Both the position numbers and the translations under genes were made by a program. The notes below the pieces were generated by a model. The model was not told where the DNA came from and did not search any database. It was given only the letters and a program-made list of their open reading frames with translations. DNA of 64,000 nucleotides from Taenia hydatigena (taxonomy: Eukaryota > Platyhelminthes > Cestoda > Cyclophyllidea > Taeniidae), in NCBI GenBank assembly GCA_036345935.2, contig JADWOT020000009.1:16914574-16978573 (forward strand). The letters run 5' to 3'. This document shows, one piece after another, positions 13,100-26,760 of the stretch. How positions within the stretch are numbered: the stretch's first letter is position 1; every line of letters starts with the position of its first letter.

Positions 13100-13860
13100 A
13101 CAATGTCCCCGCTGACTGCTGTCGAGAGCTCGACCTCTCTACGAATCTTCTAAGTCTTCAAAGTTCTTGCGATTCCAATTACTTCTACACCCAGCCGTGG
13201 ATGTCATTTGCTATCTTTTAGACATTAAATCTCTTCAACAGAAGGAACGCTGTAGGTACACCGCTGGTTTGGGTCACTGGCTGCCACCTTTTAAATGAAC
13301 TCAATTTGAAGTGGATTATGCTTGTAGAGTGGAGTAGGTTTTGAAGTTTCTTGCATTGCAAATGGCGAATGTTCAATGTAATTAAAAACCCGTTTTCTTA
13401 TTCCTCGTGCAGCTCCTTCTGCCCTTTTAGACAGTTTGCATTCGAGAGCTTAACCTCTCCACGATGCTGCTCGGTCTTCAAAGTCCACTTCAGCGATGCA
13501 ACTTCGCTCTTTGACTCACCCTTAGATCCACCTGCGGATGCCATTTAAGATTTTTTAGGAGTGCAACACCTCAGCGAAAAAAAAAAAGAAATCCTCAGAT
13601 CACCGCTAAATTGTAGAACTGTCTACTACATGTTGAAACAAAATCAAGCTGAAAGTGAATCTTGTATTTGGAGTGGAGTAGGTATCTGCAATTTTTTTAC
13701 GCTGAAGACATGCAGCCTCTTTATGATACGCACTCTCCACCATTTGCTCATCTCTCGTCGCTTTGGTGGGATATAACCAGGTATAGAAAGGATTCCACAT
13801 TCAGCCCTAGATGTCTGCACTCATGCAATACCCCAAGAGAACGGGAGACAGCAATATAGT
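13100..13860 (+). repeat. Degenerate tandem duplication, unit about 350 bp
   Basis: The block from about 13118 (TCGAGAGCT-GACCTCTC-ACGA, then GTCTTCAAAGT, then GATGTCATTT) recurs from about 13441 (TCGAGAGCTTAACCTCTCCACGA, GTCTTCAAAGTCC, GATGCCATTT). The downstream GTAGAGTGGAGTAGGT near 13324 recurs as TTGGAGTGGAGTAGGT near 13668. The two units are therefore direct repeats of about 325-345 bp period, roughly 70% identical by eye. Confidence 0.65.
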
Positions 13861-14204
13861 TTACCGCTTTTGGTACAACTTGAATTTGACTTCGACAACC
13901 ATCTTCCACTCAAGTGATAACAAATTTAGTGTTTACGTGCAAAGGCTGTCGGCTACACAGGCAAGCAGGCGAAAGTATCTGCATGACAAGTTTAAGAACT
14001 GTAAATAATTGCCATCCTATCCCCTTCCATTCACTTTTTATAGAGACACGAAAGCATCCGCATACTGAAAGATTTTGCAGAGTTGTAAAATGTTAAAGAA
14101 TCTTGGCTATCATCATGTTGAGGGTTAGTCAGATTTGGGCTGCCTAATAAAACCACAAGTTCTGTCTGGGCTACCTACCATGTTCTGATACAAATCTAGC
14201 TTAA

Positions 14205-14242
14205 AAGAGAGAGGGAGAGAGAGGAGAGGGAGTTGGAGAGAG
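14205..14242 (+). repeat. GA-rich simple repeat
   Basis: A purine-only tract of imperfect GA/GGGA units (AGAGAGAGGGAGAGAGAGGA and continuation). Ordinary microsatellite. Confidence 0.85.
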
Positions 14243-17200
14243 CTTTTATCTTGGCAACAAGGCCAAGCAGAAAGGCGATCCGGAAACAGATTATGAGCAT
14301 TGTTTCCTCAGATCAAAGGCAAACGAAGTTGCAGCACCTTTTATATTTGTTCAAATAAACCCTTATCAGATATCGTGGTCGCCAGATTCAACCTACACGA
14401 CTTTTTATCTTACGAATGAGGGCGCAGGCATTGTGCATTACAAAAGGTTTTTTTTGAGTCTTTTGCCAATTCGACAAAAGCCGCCACCACTTTGGCACGT
14501 AAATGCACTCCTTCCTCTAAAAACGACTCACTCCCAGGTCGTTGTTTGTGCATGTGTCTTAGAAGCATCGTGTTAAACTGAAGCTTTAAAGTGGAAGGAT
14601 CCAGATCCAATAATAGGCTTTCTTGAAGCTTCTTCTACATGCCAGAGAATATAAACATTACTTACCTTTTTAGTTAAGGGAGGGAGCATAGTTTACCAAA
14701 TGACTAACTTCGTCCTCATTCTGTTGTTCTTTCCCTTGATAAGATCCCTTATACCTGGATCTGGGAGAGGCAACGCTTCAACATCAGCTGTCTTCATAGC
14801 GGACCAGTAGGAGTGAGCTGAGGATACAGCGTTTGCCGCACACGGACGTTTCGGTTGCCCTTGGCCTCACGAAAAATGTCGGTACGCCTGTCAATCTGTC
14901 TGTACGTGGCCAACAAAGGGGGAATAGACAAAGACGATGTCTAGAAAATCGAAATGAGGTTTGCTACCTCGGGTTACAGAAACCTCTGAATTCAAATGAC
15001 AACATGAAATTTCTGTAATGAGGTACGGCATCGGCCATTGTTGCCGTCGCCTCAGCAAACTGTTCAGTGGGGCGACGAAACAACGACTTGTTTTGCAAAA
15101 AAACTGAGGAAGCAAGAGCCCACAACAAGTCTTCGTTCCCACATTCAGAAATGATTCACATGCATTAGCTACGCGGATTCTCTTCACACCACTGGGCGTT
15201 GATCAGTAGCAGAGCTGAGGATTCGATGCTGCAGAAAGTTGTCATCAGGTTGTACCATGAGTTGCTCGCATTCCTGTGCCTAGCCATCTTCCCGATGTCA
15301 TGGCGACGTTCTTGTGCTATTGGTTGATATAAGTGGTTGGAAACAGAGTGATTGAAAAGCACAGAGGAGACAAGCGCTTTTCATTATTAGTAACTACTCC
15401 TCATAGGCGTCACTGGGATAGCGGACTCGCAGTTACTTGCTCCAGAACGGCTAAACAACGTTGTGGTCAGCTGACCTGTTAGGTAGAGATGATCAGACAA
15501 CGCCCTCGGAAATGACTGGGCCCCATTTCAAATTTGCTTATCATATCCAGGACTCAGTGGGTTTGCGGATTCCATTCAATTCCGTTTTACATTTGTAACG
15601 TTAGTAATGCTCTGCACTCGTTGAGTGACTACGCCCTGTTCATACATATGCTTACGAGATCCAGCAAATGACAGAATGTCTTCCTCCCTCTTTGAAGTAA
15701 GCTGCGCATCAGTTACGCAACCTTCATTCTACAACGAAGTGGTAGAATGCCAGATGCCCCTCTTGTCCCGGGGACCTAAAAAGCCACGATAATCTGCAAT
15801 CACTTCCGTTATTAACTAAAAGCATTTGAAGCGCAAGAGATAGGCTGTGGAATGAGTTACGTTAGTGACGAAGAGGGCCCGTTTGGACCCCTCAAACCAC
15901 CAATTAAACATGAAGTGAAGACATAGACAGTCCATCTCAAAGCAATCCTGTATCCGAGCTAAAAAGTTGATTTAGATGAATTTTAGCAAATGCAGAAGAA
16001 GAAGGATCCGCGCTCTAGGCCCACCCATATTCTGTCTACATAAATTAGCTTATGATGGAAAGCCGTCATGTGTGTCTATGTGTAGCAGCCATCTCCCCAC
16101 CTAGATAGGATATCTTGATTATTGAGCCACGATCTAGCAGTGGTCCCTTTCTCCAAACTTGTGAAAACCTCCTGCCACGCCTCCATCTCCATTGAATGTC
16201 TCTCCTTACTCTTCTTACTCTTCCATCATTTATGTGCAATGATCTAGGTGGATGCTGGTTTTATTTTGTCCAAAAGGACCTAGGACCATCGGCCTATCGA
16301 AGAAGAGAATAATCACTTATCCTCTTTAAAGCAATTAAGCAATGTAAGCCAACTGATAGCTATCAGAGATGTATACACAATCACACACTGTAGAACTTCC
16401 ACAGTAGCGCATTCCTCCCTCATTGTCCATAGCCTCAATTATAATTTACGTTCATTATTATGTCCGCACAAATCCTAATCAGCTAACAAATCGCCTAATC
16501 TTATTGGTGCTTGAGTGGATGGGCGAGTCGAAGGGATAAATTTAGCGGGACAATTCATCCCTTTGTTGCCTTTAAAAGCAATTAGGAGATTCGCTATCAC
16601 ATCAAAGCAGTCAAATTAGGTGCAAATGTACAAAATTCCCAAAAGTAAGGGAACAAAACAAATACAATCCATCATGTATCAAAGTGACGACTGGTAGGCC
16701 ACAGCGGAAGCTTTGAAATCCCTGTAGTTAATTATGTATGGATCCGTACTTTCGACACTACCAGTGACTGTGTCGAGTATTACGAGGTAGACAGAAAGAC
16801 GCGATTAGTTTTCAAGACAACAAATAAACTTTTGAATCTACCGATCCTCTCTCTGGCAATTCAAACTTTTGTAATAGGGTCGTCACTTCTATAAATGTAT
16901 GCCTATTCATCCGACTGGTACGCCTTCCACCTCATCCTGGAGGCACAGTTGACCCATTGGCATAATGTGACAAGTAACGCGATTTTGGAATAAGCATAAC
17001 CAGATTCCCAAAATAGTCACTTTACGAATGTCACATTGACTGACTCTTTCCTCTCCTCTACAGCCGATCATTTTTACTGCCCCTCTTTGCGTCACTGTTT
17101 ACCTGAGTGCTTTCCATCCTCTGTATCCAAATGTAACCGCTACAAGGTTTAGTCTAAGCTTGGCTGTAAGCAGCTATAAACAAATTCTTTCTTCATCAAG

Positions 17201-19639
17201 CAGGTGATTTTACGAAAATAGTAACATTAAAATTCTGATCTCGATTGTAGATTCCGTAGCATAGTGTCCTTGGAAAGGAGATCCAAGTGGGATGAGTCCA
17301 AGAGTTCCGTAACGCAAAGGCGTCGCAAGCATTGAACTTTGCGCGCACTTGGACTGTCGGAAGTCAAGACTTCGAGTTCTCGAGTCCTGACCTCCTTGAT
17401 TCTTTAGTTTGGATCATAACACTATAGCAGTTCACAGCACCCAACAGTGAAAAATTGTCTTGAAAACTTCAGAGTAGGAAGATTTGCTCAGGAGACTTTA
17501 TTTCTCCGCATTCATTTCGATTTAGCAGTTAGATGCTGTTTACAGGCATCTCCCTAGGTAGATATGCGATCCAGCAGTTCCCTATAACTAACCCTCCTCA
17601 AGCCTACAAAGGAATCCGCAATTTCTGTTCCAATTAGAGGCGAGATACAGCACGCAGAAGCCTTTCAAAAATGCAAACCATGTATTTTAATTGTTGTGTA
17701 CTTTCGAACTAGGATCTTTGTGTGAAGTCCTCTACCACCGCAGTATCAGACTTCAGTCAGCACAGTTAAATCCGTGGAGCAAAGCACCCTGATGACCACT
17801 CTTGCTCAATGGTTTTTGTTTTAAAAAGGTTTTTACAACTCCTCTGCGTGATTCGGTGCCAAAAGCTTGCTTCTCAGCCGAACCGAGCACGCTCAGTTTC
17901 TGCTTACGGAGACTGATGAAGCTGTCAAATAAAAAGGCGTAGATTAGTACTATGGGATCATGTTCCCCATTGGAAAAACGATAGAAATTTATTTAGATTT
18001 TATTCGAGGTGAATTGCCACTGAATGTTTAGGAACTCTGTTTAATTAATTTAAGCTTAGCTGAGGAGAAGGTTGAGCCCTTGCTGAATGAATTTTGTAAT
18101 ATTGTATCATCTGCAGAAAGCATCACCCAGACACGTGCTTGACCTGACCTGATTTAGAAGAAAAACATAAGGTGAATTGTTTTGGAAATTGGAGGATGGG
18201 AGAGTCCTCATCGTATTATGCGCCTGGTTAAGGTTGTGGGATTTATAGCCTTGGTTGATGACACTCCTCGCTCGCCAAACATGGGTGAATGAAGTGGGGA
18301 TGGTAGCGGTGTGGAGGACATAGGTACTGAACATTGGAGGACATTGGATACCAGCCCGAGGGACTCCATATTTAGTTTAAACTCCGGTCTAGCGGAAAAC
18401 AGTGATGATGAAGTGCTTCTTTTCCTTGGTTCCCACTAGAAGAGGTCAGACTTCAAACTTGGGGGATCTGCAGTCAGCGTCTCGCCTCAAACATTGTTAC
18501 TGAGTGCGCTTTGCCGTAGCTATTGTTTCGCCCGTCAAAAGGGGTATTCAGGTAAATTTGGGAAAAAGATCCCGAGACAAAAGTGGAAAAGTGCATGATC
18601 AATATCCCTCAACCTTTTTGAGAGTCGAAGAGTCCATCCGCGGAAACCCTCAATGCACAAACTTACAACTCTTTTCAATGTCTCCATTTAGAATTTTTTG
18701 GTGTCCAACTTGATAGGGGAATTCTTTTATTGAGAATTGAATGCTTACTCATGTCTCTTCAAGTCCACCTTCCCACACTTTTACTAGATCCCTGTGCTGC
18801 TTTATTTCTTCGCATCATAAAATGATTGGTAGACTTCCTTTCAGGGGATCTAGCTCACACTGCCTCCGCTTTCATCTTGCTCGCCATCTAAACAGCTACC
18901 TACACGCAACCGAGTCTCCCGTCTACGCAGTTAGTTATCCCTCCCCTTCCGCCATTTTCTCCTTCATAGCTCCTGTCACCATCTGGGCAAAAGTACGCTT
19001 TTCATAGAGTAGTCTGTCTGTCTGCCTGATTCGAGAGGTAAAATGAAAATGACAGTCCGTTTGCTTTAATTTCATTTCGTTGCTAGTAGCTACGCAAAAC
19101 CTATTATTCCATGTTTATAGCTACGTCTAGACACGCGCAGTCTCAAAGGCAAACCCTCGGGACCGCATTGACTAATGGACGGGAAGGAGGGAGGGGGCTT
19201 CCATGCTGACATTTTGTTTTGACTTTAGTTGAATCGGATGTTTCTTTTGGGGAACAAAATCCTAGCCTTTAACTGAATCAATTGATCGAGAACCACGCGA
19301 TATTTAACAGCATAAGGTTTAGATGTGATTAATGCGAAGGGCGTGCCGGTTGAGTCCAGATGTGACCTCCCGTCACCTACAATGTCTAGTACAAGAACTC
19401 CCTCAGACTCAGGGGGTTACACGCCTTGACAACAAAGGCATAAACCCCAAGTACATCTTCAAAAGCGTTTCGACACAAGGCAGTGTGAAGATGTGAGGCT
19501 CCACCATCAACTTAAGTTCATGTGCACTGCTCATTGTCTTTAAAGACGTGCTGGTTTGGTGATGAATATGCCTTAAAAGATTCTCTCATACTGACTAAAA
19601 CTGAGAAGTGCGCTTTGCTGTAGTCAATCCAATAGGTGG
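14243..19639. other. Long stretch with no recognisable gene
   Basis: About 5.4 kb holding only overlapping open frames of 60-98 codons (for example 14891-15187 minus, 15165-15362 minus and 18741-19007 plus). None has a signal peptide, repeat pattern or recognised domain. A short segment near 16490-16510 (AAATCGCCTAATCTTATTG) resembles one near 24278-24296, so dispersed repeat fragments are present, but I could not define a unit. Confidence 0.45.
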
Positions 19640-22600
19640 AATGAGGCATTTTGCATGACTTCCTTCATTAATTCATTTTCACAAGAAGGTTAAACACCTA
19701 GCGGGGTTGGAACCTACCTACTCTATAGCATAAAACCCAGAGAAGCGTGGGAAATTGCCTATACAGAAACAGGCAGGGAGGATGGATTGGCGGAAAAAAT
19801 ACAAAATCTCACATCTCATATCGCAGTCAAACTTATCAGTGATAAAACCTCAAATCGCAATTGATGTGGGAAGAAAGGAAGTACAATACTGCATTACACT
19901 CCTCCTCTGGCTTTGCATTTTCATGACATATGTCCTAGTAAGCCGGAGGGAAAGACTCATACTGGAATTCGCAGTAGGTCTGTGTTTGCTTGGGGGAGGA
20001 TTATGACTTCATTTTATTGGTGGAAACTTTAATAGACATGTTGAAAAGGGCTTTATACGGACATTCAATTTCTATTTACAAACCTAAACGAATATGTCAC
20101 TTTGCTTTATTGTAAACATCTGCACAAGAACCAGCTTTTGCCAGCTCCAACGCGATGTATCGTTTTAGTGCAGCTTGCGAATCATCCCCGAAGACAAGGC
20201 TGAAAGTGACCTTGTTTAAACCTGCATCGTGAGTGTTAGAATGAGCAGAGCCTCTGTGGTAACTTTATAGCAGAAAATAAAATCCAGCTTTACAGATCCG
20301 ATTCCGCTTTGCTCTTGTGGTTCAAATGTCACAAATGGATTGACATAGATGGCGGGGTGGCAACTAAAACTGTACCATCATTTTTCTTCTCCTCATGTTG
20401 TGTCTACGGCCAACTCTATCCGTAGGAGTAGTCACTGAGAGCTTTAGTCCCACTTCACTCCCACGTGGCCTATTTCTATCTCCCTCCATCACCACCATCA
20501 GCATCACCTCTAGTCAGCTGATTCTCTGGATGCTTTGACATCTTCCGAACCCAGCCACCCCACATGACATCAAATACTGAACTAGTTTAGGAAGTCCTTT
20601 TAAAGTAACTCTCCGAAGATTCAGCCATATTCTTTGGCATTGCTTGCAAGAGACGAAAAGTATTGCAAACATTCTGCCACACTGTCACCGAGGTCGTTAT
20701 TAGTCAGTAGGGTTGGCAGGCACCTGGAGAGAGATGCATACTGCTATCGAAGGGAACAACTCATTGAAGACTCAAGAGGCAGGTGAAAAGGACACTACTG
20801 ATTCATTCATTCGACGAAATACAGTAAGTTTTATGAGAAAAACGGCCTATTATTGCGTTACCAAGACGATCTTTGGCTATGGGACTTTTGCTTATCTTTG
20901 CAGAATTCGAGAAGCATTCAAACCTGGTCATTTACACACATTCCTACCTGAGTATGGCGTGGGAGACAACAGCTGTTTGACATGATAACTACACACCTTT
21001 CTTCAGTCTGGCCTTCTCTCCCCCTCCTTACGTACACACACGCCTGCAGTTGTTTCACAACGCTCGTCTTTCCACCACAATCAATTCTCACAAGGACCGT
21101 CTGATCGTCCTCGTCTCCCCTCACCTACATTCACCCATTCATGAGTAAATGAGTGGAGACGTTTTGTCTTGTTTCATTCTTCTGCCCCTTCTTTAGAGTC
21201 AAGTTCGTGATAGTAGAGATATCACTGGGTGGCGTCACCTGTCAGAGTGATGTCCTGTATGGGAGAAAGGTGTTAAAGGCCTTTTGTAGGTAGGTGACAA
21301 CTTAGTTCTGATGCTCACGCATAGTGTTCCATTCTCATTTTGCTATAGAAGGCTTTTAAAAGAAGGGACTAGTTTTCTGTCGGTGAAACACTAAACATTC
21401 TGTCTTCAGTGAGTAAGACAACTATGCTATTCGTCTTCGATGCATGAAGAAGTGCTAACCCAAGGGCAAAGGTTGTATAATCACTTGAGTGGACATGACT
21501 TAGATGAGGAAAGATGTCAGAGCTTCCAAAAGCATTCGTATTTATTGTTGAGAATGTATTAGGAAGAAGTTGGCGCGAACTCATATGCCATCAGTGACCA
21601 TGGAAGATCGAATTTAGATTTCATTTGATGGAATGTCTGGACAACTGTGGTGATATTTTAAAAGTGGCAAACATAGCCTGGTCGAGGATCACCGTGGTCG
21701 TCCTCCGGAGGCCGACACACCCTCGCTTTAGACACTCCGACCTAGTTACCGTATATAAGCCCTCTGCCTATAATAAAAATGACTAGAAGCAACCAGTCTT
21801 TTAATTCTAAGAGTGGAAGAAGGGAGGAGGAGGAGGAACCATCCACCCCATTTACGTTCCTCAGCGACGTATTGTTTCATCTGTAATATACCTCGCGAGA
21901 CTGAAACCACCTGAGTATGAGTGCACCAGGAGCGTTAGAAGAGGTCATACCCTTAGCGTGGAGACCAGGACTACAGCGCCCCGCATTATTTTAGGTACTG
22001 ACTTCCTTAATTGGTCTTCTGGGTCAAGCCAGTGAAAGCAGCAATCTGTGACTCGAGATTTGGTGCAAAAACACAACGTTACTTTACTAGACCTTTTTTA
22101 TCCAGTCTCCGCAGATTCTACCATCGGCATGATATGTCTTTCTTTTCTGACACCTTAAAGGTGTCAATAATTAGCCGCCACTCCATCATTGATGTAACTC
22201 TGTGTGTGGATTAAATTTTTTATTCCAAGATGACCAACAGCACAGATGGAATAAGCACAGCCTCATATTAACCTTCATAAAGACCCACCGATTCGTGCGA
22301 AATCGATCTGCCTCGATCCCGGGCACAAGAAGCTCCGTCGTCGAGCTATTCAAGGAGATGCCGGTTGAGTGAGCTCTGCACGAACCAGGCTGCTGTTACT
22401 CCTTCTTTTCGTGCCCTTGTCAATACAGTCTGACAGCGCTTTCCACCGTCTTTGTTGTCAATTCGACAGTCTTAACATGGTAGGGTTGCATTTTCATGAA
22501 TCACTTAGACCAAGTGAATGAATTCATGTTGTTGACGTGTGCGCTCCTCCTCGATGTGATAGCTCCTGACTCATATCGTGCATGTCTTTACATGTCCAAT

Positions 22601-25518
22601 CATTCTGTCTTTGTCATTCCACTTCAGTTCCTTTGAACCAATGGAATGCATGCATCGAAAAGTGGTCAAGGCGAAACTTCTTTAACCTCCTGGAATGTCA
22701 GATACATACTGGATGGTCATTTTAAGCATCTGCATCGAAGACCATTCACTCTTTGATGGTAATTTTTTGGTGAGTTAGTAAATGATTTTCATCTAGATTT
22801 TTGGTGATGAGTTTATTCCCTGAACTATTACGACATTCCTTCGGCTTTTAACACTTTTTCTAGCCTTTGGAATTAGAAATGGATCTAGTATTCCTCTACC
22901 TACCTCTGTTCAACGTCTTACTCAAACTATTCGCTGAATTTAAGCTATCATTGTTGTCGGTTTAGTGTATAGCCGATTTGCGATTGACTTTGAGGTAGCA
23001 CGGAAGATTTCTTGTTCCTTACCGTTCCTCTGATCACCTTTCAAAGGAGTGTTGGGGTGAATTTACGTGTGCTGTGGGACACGACCGCCTGCCACATTAC
23101 TTGCCACCTTCCGTCTCCGCCTCACCTTCTAGGTTTTGCCACCCACTGCATAAAGAAACTTCTGTCTGCTGGTCCTGAAGTTAATTAACCCTTTTTTCAA
23201 CACTTCCTCATGGAATCAATCGCCTGGACCTGTTTAACCAATGACGACGCAACAGGGTTGCAACAAAAAGAATGCATTCTCTTCTAGAAGAGTTGGCTAG
23301 ATAACCCTGACAGATATATTCAGCAACCCACTCATGCCTGAATTTGCCTTTGACGGGAACTACTCGCCTTTATAGCCCTGTCCAGAGTAAAGACTGTCAC
23401 TCCGCCAATCTAAACGCTCATTAAGTCTAGAAATTGACTTTGACATCAGACTCTGAGACATTCACACCAAGAAATATTCTTCGGCTTGACTTTTGTTTGA
23501 ATTTCCATGCATATGGTTTTAAAGTTCGTCTGTCTCTCTCAGCTTGACATTTGGCTGCCTTCACTTCCCTTTTGCCCATTGGTCGCGTTCTATGTACAAC
23601 ATTTTCGGCCTGTGCGAGCGTCCTTTTCACAAAGTCTCCTAATTTTTTCCCGTTTTTTAAAAATTGTTGACACGTTATGATTGATTACTGTACTTGCTAG
23701 TTAGGCAGCCCTTCCTCCTCCTTCCCTCATTTTCCTCTCCCAGGCCATTAGTTTACGAATACCATTTAATGCTTGTTAGTTTGGGAGTGCCGGAGTGCAC
23801 TGTTGTCGTACTCTTCCAGTTTTACTTTAGGTCTGTTCATTCGGATGACAATAATAGCAGCATGAGCGACGACGACAACATTAATGTCCTAATTTTTATC
23901 AAAGACGTGTGTGTCCAACGGAAGAATGACCACAATAAGTCGAGGCTCAAGGTCGGAAGGAGGCAATAAATTCAAATTACATTGATAGTTTGTCACCTAC
24001 TCCTGTTTTATTGCTCTTGATCAAATCTCACGAGAAGCATAAAAGAACAGTGGGGCTTTTGAGTTAGCTAAGATAAGGAAAGTAAATAAAAATACTTTAA
24101 GGACGAAAGTTGCACACACTTTTTGATATAGGCTCCTGCTACTGTGCCCGTCTTACAGTCCCACGATTGCCTGGAAAGCAGTTACGACTTTAGAGGAGTC
24201 TATTGTTACAGCTGAGCTATCATTCCACAGTCTACATCACTCTCATCTCGTTTACATAACACTGTGACTTCTCGATTTGCCTAATCTTATTGTTCACTGG
24301 GTTGTGCTGTGTTGCGCTTAACCTCTCCCTTACAGAAAAGGTCTAACTAACAAGTTAGTTTTGGATTTTATCAAACTTTTTGAAGCAGAAGGAGATAAGC
24401 GTTTCGTCCGCTGGCTAGATGCTTCCTTACAGGACTGATTCGCCGGCTGGTGTGGGTGTGAGGTCGTTCCGGGCTGGATGTTCCACTGCCAAACCATAGT
24501 GAGCTTCCAATCGTCCAAGGATATGGCTAAGTAGACATACCTTGAGGCAACACTGTGACCAGTCTGAGCGGTAATAAAGTCACTCTTTGTAAACACTGTT
24601 ATTGAGCCAGTTGAACTTGACAACGAAACCCAGTGTTTTGTTTACAGTCATTCAAACAGTCCTTGACCTGACTCAATCACTTTGTCAACAGGCAATGACC
24701 AAAAAAGTCTAGTCGGATCACATAGAGAGCTTGAAGTTGATGGTGCTTTGATGCAAGTAACAAGAGAACAAGGAAGATATAGCAGTCTTGATGTCACCTG
24801 AGCGCGTACATTTCCTGCTGGAAGGTGGCAGTGAATGAACCACAATTCGCCTAATTAATGTTTACACGATGTTAGCAACTTTCTTCTGCTCGATTGGCAC
24901 AAAATAAATTTTTTGCCTTTTTTTACCCCGAGCTATTCAAAGAATATTTTGCTTTACTAAAGGTTAAACTTTTTTCCACTTGATGTGAAAAGTCATCTAC
25001 TTGTTGCTGCTGCCTAACGCTCAACGATGAGCTATTGGAAAAGCGTTCCACGAGTCATTCACATTTGGAAGGAACAAATGTCGAAGGTTGGTGGAATGCT
25101 GGCAAAGATGACGTGGCTGTAGCGACATGGCACTGAGATGGAAAACCGGAACACTACTGCTTTTTAGGTGATTGGGCAGCTGAATGACCAAAATTGTTCC
25201 AACCGCGTGCCTAAATTGTCCCCAGTTACTTAAGATGACGGAAAAAGGGCAGTCTGTGGCGAGCGAGGAAAGGAATAGTAAGAAGATCTAATAATGGCAC
25301 AGTGAAGTGGTAAGGCACTTCATTGATTCGTGTTAATGCTTCAAAGATGACTACATTCATCAGAACGATCTCGTTCTAGGCGATGCCAGGACTACTATGC
25401 AGAGCTGTCATGCCTGTAAGGAAACTGCTGGCCGGTAAGCCAAATGCTCAACCGATTCCCTCAATCTGAGGAATTCCGAAACTACTTCACTGCGACGCAT
25501 GATGCACTTCCATAGAAA

Positions 25519-25675
25519 ATGTTGAAATCCTTCCTTATAGGAGTTGTACACAGCCTAGTACATCCACTTAAGATTCCAAAAATGAATAGGAAGATGAGAA
25601 ACTGTAGGAATTTCGGCACATTTAGACTACATCTACACCAATGGAGAAGCCACACGGAGGAGCGAAGCATTCTAG
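25519..25675 (+). pseudogene. Frameshifted copy of the 4804-4959 frame
   Basis: The first about 26 codons align with the frame at 4804-4959 (GVVHSLVHPLKIPKMNRKM against GVVYNLAHPIKIPKMNRKM). One extra base after the codons for MNRKM (near 25597-25602) then shifts the frame. Reading on in the shifted frame restores similarity to the end of the partner, including the terminal AF and the TAG at 25673-25675. In its own frame the ATG at 25519 stays open to 25860, which is unrelated to the partner. If the partner is a gene, this is a broken paralogue. If the partner is non-coding, both are ordinary duplicates. Confidence 0.35.
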
Positions 25676-26156
25676 CATGGTCAGATTGTAGTGATAGGTT
25701 AGTTTATAAATTTCTCCCCTCAGGGGTTGGATTCCATTTGACATGGAACTATAGAATGTGTAGCCACTGCTCTCCGACCCACTCGCTCATGTCGTCTTAC
25801 CTTTTTGTGTGTCTTTATGAGTCACGGTTCAGCAGTGTTGAACATCCTTCGAATGTTTAACAGGTAAAATCAAATCCTTCAGCGCAGCTGCGTTAATGCC
25901 AGGACTAGACGAGAGACCCGCCTTGCTTACACTCAAGTGTAAGCATGGACTGTATTGCCAAGCAGAAAGCCGATACTCTACAATCCGTAATCTAAAAGTT
26001 GCGCCCGCACGTCTTGAGTTGCATGGCCAGGCATTTCGATGGGAGGCGAGGAATGGACATGGCATTGATTCAAATGATAAAACTTCTCATAGTAGCAGCT
26101 CCTTTTGGTCTTTCCAATGAGAACATTAAAACCAGTAATTTTTAGGGCCTATGTGA

Positions 26157-26209
26157 TCTCCTTGGGCATCAGATACACCGATGGAGATCGCACTAGAGGC
26201 AGTTCGCCA
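26157..26209 (+). pseudogene. Third fragment of the same conserved segment
   Basis: The segment ATCTCCTTGGGCATCAGATA followed by CACCGATGGAGA and CGCACTAGAGGCAG aligns with the 3' half of the frames at 4804-4959 and 25519-25675. In peptide terms it reads IS-LG-RYTDGD-TRGS here, against IS-TLGYKYTDDE-IKSS and IS-HLDYIYTNGE-TRRS. It lies about 500 bp downstream of the second copy and lacks the conserved 5' half and the AF-stop ending. Confidence 0.35.
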
Positions 26210-26760
26210 TCGCTATACCTGATGCATCAACAAAGGCGCACATTCATCTGAACAGGATCAACCAGTAGTCCCGAAAATCACAGAAATGTGCACATGGCGC
26301 GATTCAAGTGGCATCGCATCGAGAAGAGGTGCACACATCATTGCCATGAACTTCAAATTTTGAGTAATTCCATGGAAATCGCAGCTTTGCATGATGGTAA
26401 CATGGACTACAAAGTAAACGAAAAGCGGGAATGCTGACAGGCCACATTGACAAATGAAGCTTTCTTCTGCTGTTAAAAGCCAATGCTTTCAATAAACTAG
26501 TCCAAAAAACTCAACGGCGGATTGCCTTGGGTGTTGGAGGCGGGGCCGATTGACTTCGCATGCATTGAGGAGTCTTCAGGGCACTTTGTTTGGGACTGCA
26601 GCATCAGGACTGACTTGGTAGCGAAGGAGGGATACATGAGGTTTATAATGCCAAAGTCGCATCTCAAATTCCAAATTATCCGACATGGTTGGTGAGGCTT
26701 CCGTACCGTTACTATCATCACCTCCTGCCGATACGCATTTATGCGGGCTGGTAGCAAGGA

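Larger units (their letters stand above)
19640..26760 (+). repeat. Segmental duplication, right copy (A')
   Basis: Direct, diverged duplicate of 720-6030, lying about 19-20 kb downstream. Blocks correspond in order: 19640-21420 with 720-2560, 22790-23600 with 3590-4530, 25390-26075 with 4700-5370, and 26220-26745 with 5530-6000. This copy is longer because the intervals at about 21420-22790 and 23700-25380 differ from, or are absent in, copy A. Two open frames of copy A are broken here by stops or a frameshift. No terminal repeat, target-site duplication or transposon protein was found at the ends, so simple segmental duplication is the best description. Confidence 0.85.
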
